NCBI GenBank assembly: GCA_002104895.1
Contig: MCFG01000027.1
Span: 1 to 32,500 of the forward strand
DNA from: Anaeromyces robustus
Lineage: Eukaryota; Neocallimastigomycota; Neocallimastigomycetes; Neocallimastigales; Neocallimastigaceae
Reading direction: 5' to 3'
Length of the DNA: 32,500 nucleotides
Shown here: piece after piece, positions 18,183 through 32,500 of the stretch
Position numbering within the stretch: the first letter of the stretch is position 1
Layout: each line of letters begins with the position of its first letter
Notes under the pieces: model-generated
What the model saw: the letters and a program-made list of their open reading frames with translations, nothing else
Databases searched by the model: none
What the model was told of the DNA's origin: nothing
Program-made: the position numbers and the translations under genes

Positions 18183-18259
18183 TATAATGCATTTCCATCT
18201 GAGTTCAATAATTTAGGATCGGGGTTTTGGTTTGAGCCGTTAGACAAAAACGCATTATA
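18183..18259. other. GC-richer 77-bp island bounded by an 8-bp inverted repeat
   Basis: TATAATGC (18183-18190) and GCATTATA (18252-18259) bracket about 61 bp that contain GGATCGGGG and GAGCCGTTAGAC, far more GC than the surroundings. Both strands read open across it: minus reads AFLSNGSNQNPDPKLLNSDG, plus reads FPSEFNNLGSGFWFEPLDKN. It could be a MITE relic, a coding fragment or a small structured RNA. A weak counterpart (TCTGAGTTTAATAATTT) is found at about 22664-22680. Confidence 0.45.
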
Positions 18260-20030
18260 ATTTAGTTAAATAATTAATGAATATAAATAAATAAAAATAT
18301 ATTAAAGACTCAAATTAATTAATATGATTACTCATAATAAATTTGCTGTATAATATAGTAACCTTTATTTAATAGTAAATTTTTAAGAATTCTTTTTTTT
18401 ATAATAAACTAAAATTAATATAATTATAATTTTTCAAAAGGAATCTAAAAATTAATTTTAAAAATTACCTGTCTATATTTTTAAATGACCAGAATTTTTA
18501 AATATATTTAATATAATAAATATGTTTAATATATGTATTATTATAATTGTTTATAATTAAATAAGAACAATAGTTAACAATAATAAAGAAGATAACATTT
18601 TAAGATAATTTTCTATTCAATTTATTTTTCTTAATTAAATTAGAAATTATAAATAACTTAGTGTAAAATCAATATAAATAAAATATATATCTTTCTAATA
18701 AATATTATTTATAATAATATTTAATAATTAGTAATCATTATAAGTCAAAATATTGATAATAAAATTAATTATATTATTATGCTTAGAAAAGTATTCATTA
18801 CTAATACAATTTATGGCGTTAATCTTAATATCGGAAAATTATAAAAATTTTAATTACTAATATTTGCGAATAATAAATCATATTTTCTATTATTTATATT
18901 AATACTAATGTATATAATAATTAAATGTATGGATCATAAATAAAATTCTTATTTTTGGTGACACAGATTTTTATATATACTTGAATATTTTAGTTTTTGA
19001 TAGTTCTAGAAGGATAGTTTTTGTGTCAAAATATATTTTAAGCTAGAGTTTCCCAACAAATTAGAATGAGCGCGGTACAAGGTGTTATAAGAGTCATATA
19101 TATTTTAAGTTAACAATGATTTTATTGTAGATTAAATTATTTAAAAAATTAATTTAATATCATTAACATTTGAATAACTAGAAACTATTTCAATATTAAA
19201 TAATAAAAGTTTGTAAATATAATTTTTTGATCTTTTATTATTTTGAAATTTCATCATTAATTATAAACATATTATTTAATTCACTAATTTTCTCGACATA
19301 GAAAATTATAAAAAATGCTTAATTATTAATGTGAATTATAATTAATAAAGTATAAAAATTTAAGAAAATCTTTTAGTAGATAAAATTAATAAGATAATAA
19401 TTGGATAAAAAAAATTATAAAAGTAAAGTTAATATTTTTAAAAATATAAAAAAAATATAAAATATTTAATATATTATAGTAATATATTATAATAATACAT
19501 ACTATACTATTTATTTACAAAAATAAGATATAAAATGAACATTAAAGTTTTAATTTAAATAAAAATATATTAAATAACATAAAAATAGAAATAAAAATCA
19601 AAATAATATTTTGTATAAATATCTATATAGAATAAAAAAATTATAAATTTATGAATAGTATATTTTATATAGTTTTGTTATGAAATAGTTAATAAGTTTA
19701 TAACAATAATAGTGCTATATTTATAATATCTCAAATATATTATAAATTTAAAAATAATTTTTGTTATATTACCACAAACTATCAAAGAACAGTTAAAATA
19801 GTATACAATAATAGTTATATTAAAAATATTAAATATATATATATTTAATTAAGAAAAGAAATTTTTATAGAGTGTATATTAAACAAATATTAATATACAA
19901 AGAATTCAATTATATGATATAAATATATAATTATTTTAAAATAATAAATAATAAAATTAGGGTTTCTTGTTTAAATATATCAATAAATAAATTTTATTTT
20001 ATTATGTTTTTGTTTATTTTATTTTATTTA
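18260..20030. other. AT-rich gene-free stretch
   Basis: No open frame of any protein character. Mostly AT with TA-rich words; the only compositional break is the island at 19043-19097 (listed separately). Confidence 0.6.
19031..19109. other. 55-bp GC-richer insert between 12-bp direct repeats
   Basis: ATATATTTTAAG occurs at 19031-19042 and 19098-19109. Between them is a 55-nt segment including GAGTTTCCCAACAAATTAG and GAGCGCGGTACAAGGTGTT, the most GC-rich words in this region. Flanking direct repeats around foreign-looking DNA suggest a small insertion with a target-site duplication, though the AT-rich 12-mer alone is weak proof. Confidence 0.4.
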
Positions 20031-20059
20031 TTATTATATTATTTTTCCGTAAATATATA

Positions 20060-20115
<56 letters not shown>

Positions 20116-20195
20116 ATTTTTCCATAGATATGACTTAACTTTTCTTTTTATTAATGAAAAAAAAAATATTGTATTACGGAAAAATAATATAATAA
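20031..20195. mobile_element. MITE-like element with 22-bp perfect terminal inverted repeats
   Basis: The left arm 20031-20052 (ends TTTTTCCGTAA) and right arm 20174-20195 (begins TTACGGAAAAA) are perfect reverse complements over 22 bp, and the match continues imperfectly outward. The 121-bp interior holds an (ATT)n array (about 20063-20110) and a short ATTTTTCCATAGATATGA partial copy of the arm. No transposase is encoded. Target-site duplications cannot be set because the flanks are AT repeats. Confidence 0.45.
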
Positions 20196-21139
20196 AAATA
20201 ATAAAATAAAAAAATAATTAAAAATTAATAAAACATAATTAATTGTTATAAAATTAATACAAAGAAAAAAAATATTAAAAGTATTTTATATTAATTATAT
20301 AATTCTTTTTTCAATAATTTGTATTAAATATATATATATATATTATTATAATATTCTATTATAATATTCCATATTATTAAAACTTCATTAATATATAAAA
20401 TATAAGGAAAAGAAAAATATAAAAAATGAAATATATATGTAGTAAAATTTAGATGATGTAATATATATATATTAACATATATAACATATATAACTAATGA
20501 TAAAATAATCTATATTATAAATTAATATATATATAATTTTTAATCTATATTAAACAATGTTTGATAATTGTCTTCTATAGTTGTTTTATACGTTTGATTT
20601 TATTAACTTTCTATTTTTGAAATAATTGAAATAATTTTTTTTTATTTTTGCTATTATTTTTTCGATTGTAATTATTGATTGTATTAATATTACTAGTTTA
20701 ACTATATTATTATTACCTCTATTATTATTACAATTATTATTATTACAATTATTATTATCATTATTTTTATATTATTACTGAATTAGGTTATATTCATAAT
20801 GTTTTTTTAATTTACATATATTATTATATTATGGTAATATTATTTAAATTTTAATATTAAAAAGGATTTTTTTATTAATATTTTTTATATATATTTTTAT
20901 TCATTTCATAATTTTTTCCCTTTCATATATAATGAAAATATTAATGGGTTAACAACAAATGAATTACATAATATTTTATTTTTAAATTTTAAATTTGAAC
21001 TTAAACCAAGTTTTCATATATATTCTTTAGTTTTTATTTTATTATAAAAATTAGTTTCATTTTTTATTTTTACTTTAGTAATATATATAGATGATTAACC
21101 ATTATATTTTATAGGCTTATTTAAGTAATAATAATAGAA
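20196..21139. other. AT-rich DNA, possibly the eroded 3' half of psi-D
   Basis: No gene seen. ATT-rich stretches at about 20704-20775 resemble the Asn-codon linker of genes A-C on the minus strand and lie where the large last exon of psi-D would be, but no alignable conserved block was found. Confidence 0.35.
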
Positions 21140-21598
21140 GTTATAAAATATTGTTTTTTATCAATTTCATTATTTGTTTCATATACTAGAACATTAAATA
21201 ATAATCATATATATTATATATAAGCAATAATAATAGAAATTTTCTAAAAAATAATTTGACAATAATTAATTATTATGATAAAATAAAAACAATAAAAATA
21301 ATAAAGAAATTCATTAATTAATTTGAATATTATATCTTTTAAATTTAGGACTAGTTCCATAAATTGAAAATATATATATATTACATTAAAATTTAGTAAC
21401 AAAATCTCAAGGTTAAATAACAATACATATTATTAATTCAAGGTTAATAATATAATATTATCATTTATCAAATGAATCTGGAAAAGATTTTTTTTTTTAA
21501 CAATATATTATATATATTTATTAAAATTAACTACAAATAGCTCTTAGAGAAAAGATTTTTATAAAAATTTTTTTATTTTCTTTTTTTATCCATAATTG

Positions 21599-21632
<34 letters not shown>

Positions 21633-21990
21633 TTATTAAAATGAAATAAATATATTATTATCTCTCTTCATAAATACAGAGAGCATATTCAATTTTTTAT
21701 ATTAAATATTTCTGACAATGAAGTAAAACTTTTTGTCAATATATAACTTCATAAAATGATACTAATTATAATATATATATTTTTTATGATATAAGAGAGT
21801 AAATTAATTATTTTTTCTACTCTTATTACTTTAATAATAAAATAAATTATTATTAAATAATATAAATAATTATGTTTTTTTTTTTTTTTTTAATTAATGA
21901 AAAAATAAAATAAATAGTATCAATTTATATAATTTTTAATTTATTATGAATTGATAAAAAGAAATAAAAACAGCAATTAAATATATACTA
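21140..21990 (-). pseudogene. psi-D: decayed fourth copy of the Zn2Cys6 gene family
   Basis: Three islands align, in order and orientation, with genes A and B. At about 21150-21200, TTTTTTATCAATTTCATTAT plus TTGTTTCAT and AGAACAT match the start of exon 5 of gene A (10350-10398). At about 21329-21375, TTTGAATATTATAT and CCATAAATTGAAAATAT match exon 4 of B. At about 21660-21740, TCTCTTCATAAATACAGAG and TTTCTGACAATG match exon 2 of B, but the Cys codons are lost. Intron 1 of B also aligns (TTTAATTTATTATGAATTGATAAAAA near 21930-21960). No frame survives and exons 1 and 3 are not recognisable. Shared upstream DNA (22143 onward) supports a true duplicate rather than chance AT similarity. Confidence 0.65.
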
Positions 21991-22023
21991 TATTAATTAT
22001 TATTACGAAATTGTAAATTTATA

Positions 22024-22054
<31 letters not shown>

Positions 22055-23095
22055 CTTTCAGTGAATACAAATAATATTTTTCTATTCTATTAATTTTTTT
22101 CTTTTAGTAAAAAATGATATAATTAAAATAAATAAATTAATGTGAAAGATAAGATGATAATTATATATATAATATTACAATATATTATATAAAAAATAAT
22201 AAAAGTATTTTTTAGTTTTTTTAATGATATTTTTTTTTTATTAATTCTAAAAGTATTTTTATGTGAACTTTTATTATTAATTAATTAATTATAATAATTA
22301 TAATATTGATATTAATAAAAAAAATAAATTTAATATAAATTATATAAAATTCTAATTAGGAAATCATATTAATTAAATATATACAATATATATTATCTTA
22401 TAATCTATATTTTAATTTTTTATATTTAATATATATGTATGTAATAATAATACTATAACAATAATAGATTTATTTTTAATATATATATAAATAATAAAAA
22501 CATATAAGATGAAAAAAAGAAATAAGGTTTAATATTTATATATTTGGTAATAAAAAAATTTAAAAGTAAATTAGATATTTCAATATAATATTAATTGAAA
22601 AAAAGTTGGTACTTTATATTTATAATATATGTAATTTATTTATATGTATCTATATTAACAATATCTGAGTTTAATAATTTTGATTATTTAATATATAATG
22701 TTTTAAATAAGTTTTACCTTAAATCAAATTATATGAAAATAAATTGAAATTTTCTAATATCTTAATTTTTATTTATTTATTTGTTATTTATTTATTAATT
22801 AATTATTTAAATAAAATATATATAATTATAATTATTAAATAAAATTTAATAATTATTTGAATATTATTATTTTTTTTTCTGTTATATAATTTACTAATTT
22901 CTTTTTATTAATAATTTATTAAGTAACATAAATTATATTTTTTTTAGTTATAATATTTATATATTATTAAATATTAAAATATTTTCAATGCTAAAATTTT
23001 ATCATTTTTATATTAAGAATAGAATTAAAAATTATCCAAAAAATACTTTTCTTTTTTTTAATTTCTGTTATAATTTTGACTTTCATTTAAAATAT

Positions 23096-23146
<51 letters not shown>

Positions 23147-23344
23147 TTATCCGAGTATATATATAAAAAATTTTATTTTTAAATTTTTTATTTTATTGAT
23201 TATTTATTTATTTATTTTATATTATTGATAAATAATAAATTAAATATTTAAAATTTAATAATTTCTACAAAAAATTATATATATATAATAATATTAAAAA
23301 TTATATATATAATAATATTATATATATTAATTTTTACCAATTTA
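21991..23344. other. Upstream flank of psi-D, shared with gene B, and ankyrin gene 3' side
   Basis: 22143-22188 repeats the GAAAaGAtAAGATGATAAT segment of genes A and B; 22540-22700 aligns with 18100-18215 upstream of B (TTTGGTA, GTTGGTACTTTAT, TCTGAGTTTAATAATTT). A 41-nt A run lies at 23103-23143, within 250 bp of the ankyrin gene stop. No gene seen. Confidence 0.5.
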
Positions 23345-25060
23345 TTAACTTTCAACTGGATCATGTTCTTTTAAATAATCGATTATTTTATCATATCCCT
23401 TATGGATAGCATATTTTAAAGGAGTATAACCTAAATTATTTTTAACATTTATATTAGCTCCACCTTTATCTACTAAAAAACGTACAATATTTACATGACC
23501 TTTTCTGCAGGCAATAATTAATGGTGTATCTCCATGATTATTTGGTTTATTGACATCTGCTCTATGTTCAATTAAACAACGTACAATATTTTCATGTCCT
23601 TTTCTACAAGTTATCATAAGTGGAGATTCGCCATATTTATTTATTTTATTAACATCAACACCATGATCAATTAAATAATTTATTATTTTCGTATTTTTGT
23701 TATATTTACAAGATATAGTTAATGCATTATACCCATTTTCATTTTCTAATTGGAGATCAGCTCCGTGATCTCTCAAATATTCTACCATACTTTCATTATT
23801 ATGGAAACATGCTGTGATTAAAGGGGTATTACCTTTTTTATTTTTTTTATTGATATTGGCACCATGATCAATCAAATATTTGGCTAAAAAGGTATTCAAT
23901 TTTCTACAAGAAATAATTAATGGTGTTTCCCCTTTAATATCACTTTTATTTATATCTACACCATGATCAATTAAATATGTAACTATTAATTCATTATTTT
24001 CTTTACAAGCTATATTTAATAGGTATTTTTCAGAATAAATATTCCCATACCGTTCTGTTAAATAGATGTTTGCACCTTGATGGAATAAATACTTAAATAT
24101 TTCATATTTTTTATGATAATAAGCAATAAAAATAGCAGTATTACCATTATAATCTTTATGATCTATTTTTGCACCATTTTTAATTAAATATTTTACAAGA
24201 TACAGGTTATTTTGATAAGTGGCGATGGTTAATGGGGTATTTCCTCTACGTTTTTCTAATGGATATTTACGAAAACCCCATGGATAGTCTTCACAATAAG
24301 TACCATTTATTTCTGAATTAACATCAACCCCATTATCAATTAAGTATTTTGCCATAGTTTCTCTATTCATTAAACAAGAAATAATTAAAGGAGTACATCC
24401 TCGAATACTCTCGACATTGATATTGTCCTTTTGTTCAATTAAATAACTTTCTATTTCATCTTTATAATAATTATGAAATGTTTCAAATAAAATATTATTT
24501 TCCATATATTTATACCAGCAAGTTAATTTAATTACTAATGTATCCATTTCTGATTCACAAGCATCAAATACTACTTTAAATTCATTTAAAATAGATTCAG
24601 GACTATAATCAATTTTTGAAATTTCATTTATAATAATACTTTGTAATTTTAATTTAGATAGTGGGGTATGTTCTTTATAAAATAATAATAAATTTAAAAT
24701 AAAAGTATTATCAAAGATAAAATTATTTATTATAACTTTCAAAAATTCACTTTTATAAATATCTAATTTTTTGTATTCACTATATGATTCTTTGTAATCA
24801 TTCAAAATATTTTTATTTAACTTGTAACCTTTCCTTATCATGTATTTTAATAACAGTGGATCTTTAACATGATTATTCTTACTATCATATACATCAAAGT
24901 ACAGTATTTCAATTGCTTTTAAATTCTCATAAATCACTGCTGTTTTATATATTAATGCTTTTTCTTCTATATTATAATAATGGATATTTTTACTATTTAA
25001 TAATTTTGTTAATTGTTCATTTTTTTTACATTTAATCAATTCGACTATTTCTTTCTGCAT
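23345..25060 (-). CDS. Ankyrin-repeat protein, 10 repeats, single exon
   Basis: Intronless 571-aa frame starting at ATG 25060, with A at -3 and a short GGGGGTAAAAAA leader just before. Residues 1-215 are a Leu/Ile/Lys-rich helical region without recognised motif. Residues about 220-565 form ten ankyrin repeats with the usual G-TPL-IA ... LI-HGADIN pattern: starts near 220, 272, 305, 345, 376, 409, 442, 476, 509 and 543. Repeat 1 is followed by a ~20-residue insertion (NGTYCEDYPWGFRKYPLEKR). Ankyrin stacks bind other proteins; no enzyme domain, signal peptide or membrane segment is visible, so the partner is unknown. Asn homopolymers, so abundant in its neighbours, are absent. It is on the same strand as the transcription factor genes, between psi-D and gene C. 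Confidence 0.9.
   Translation of the reverse strand: MQKEIVELIKCKKNEQLTKLLNSKNIHYYNIEEKALIYKTAVIYENLKAIEILYFDVYDSKNNHVKDPLLLKYMIRKGYKLNKNILNDYKESYSEYKKLDIYKSEFLKVIINNFIFDNTFILNLLLFYKEHTPLSKLKLQSIIINEISKIDYSPESILNEFKVVFDACESEMDTLVIKLTCWYKYMENNILFETFHNYYKDEIESYLIEQKDNINVESIRGCTPLIISCLMNRETMAKYLIDNGVDVNSEINGTYCEDYPWGFRKYPLEKRRGNTPLTIATYQNNLYLVKYLIKNGAKIDHKDYNGNTAIFIAYYHKKYEIFKYLFHQGANIYLTERYGNIYSEKYLLNIACKENNELIVTYLIDHGVDINKSDIKGETPLIISCRKLNTFLAKYLIDHGANINKKNKKGNTPLITACFHNNESMVEYLRDHGADLQLENENGYNALTISCKYNKNTKIINYLIDHGVDVNKINKYGESPLMITCRKGHENIVRCLIEHRADVNKPNNHGDTPLIIACRKGHVNIVRFLVDKGGANINVKNNLGYTPLKYAIHKGYDKIIDYLKEHDPVES

Positions 25061-32500
<7,440 letters not shown>

Noticed and set aside
18183-18259. 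tRNA gene
   Set aside because: The length (77 nt) and paired ends resemble an acceptor stem, but no D arm or anticodon arm fits and no T arm lies next to the 3' side of the stem.

Overview
This window looks like nuclear DNA of an early-diverging fungus, most likely an anaerobic gut fungus (Neocallimastigomycota). It is extremely AT-rich, with long triplet microsatellites and AAT/AAC-coded poly-asparagine tracts. It carries spliced genes for Zn2Cys6 transcription factors (a fungal hallmark), an ankyrin-repeat gene and decayed LINE retrotransposons. The assignment comes from composition and gene content only; no species is claimed.

Layout. Positions 1-6060 are a same-strand (+) stack of three non-LTR (LINE) retrotransposon fragments. 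LINE-1 (113-2564) is 5'-truncated but has an open reverse transcriptase frame, a poly(A) signal and a poly(A) tail. LINE-2 (2811-4522) is a frameshifted remnant of a second family. LINE-3 (4733-6058) is a decayed relative of LINE-1. LINE-2 is flanked by two copies of a ~110-125 bp repeat; one copy has the same last 30 bp as LINE-2 plus its own poly(A) tail, so it may be a SINE-like partner.

Positions 7521-31314 hold three paralogous genes on the minus strand: A (7521-11723), B (13341-17100) and C (26014-31314). Each has five exons with identical intron phases (2,1,1,1) and nearly identical small-exon lengths. Exons 1-2 encode a Zn2Cys6 cluster, exons 4-5 a helical region resembling the fungal-specific transcription factor domain, and the large last exon has Asn-rich linkers and a conserved C-terminal block. 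Intron 4 carries a different microsatellite in each gene. Gene C has a 1-nt frameshift in a 16-nt A run. A fourth, heavily decayed copy (psi-D) lies at about 21140-21990 and shares upstream flanking DNA with B. A single-exon ankyrin-repeat gene (23345-25060, minus) sits between psi-D and C.

The rest is AT-rich intergenic DNA with microsatellites, tandem repeats, a 165 bp MITE-like inverted-repeat element (20031-20195) and two unexplained GC-richer islands (18183-18259 and 19043-19097). The three factors are presumably nuclear DNA-binding proteins produced by tandem duplication; nothing here shows their targets, or a functional link to the ankyrin gene. No RNA genes or CRISPR arrays were found.
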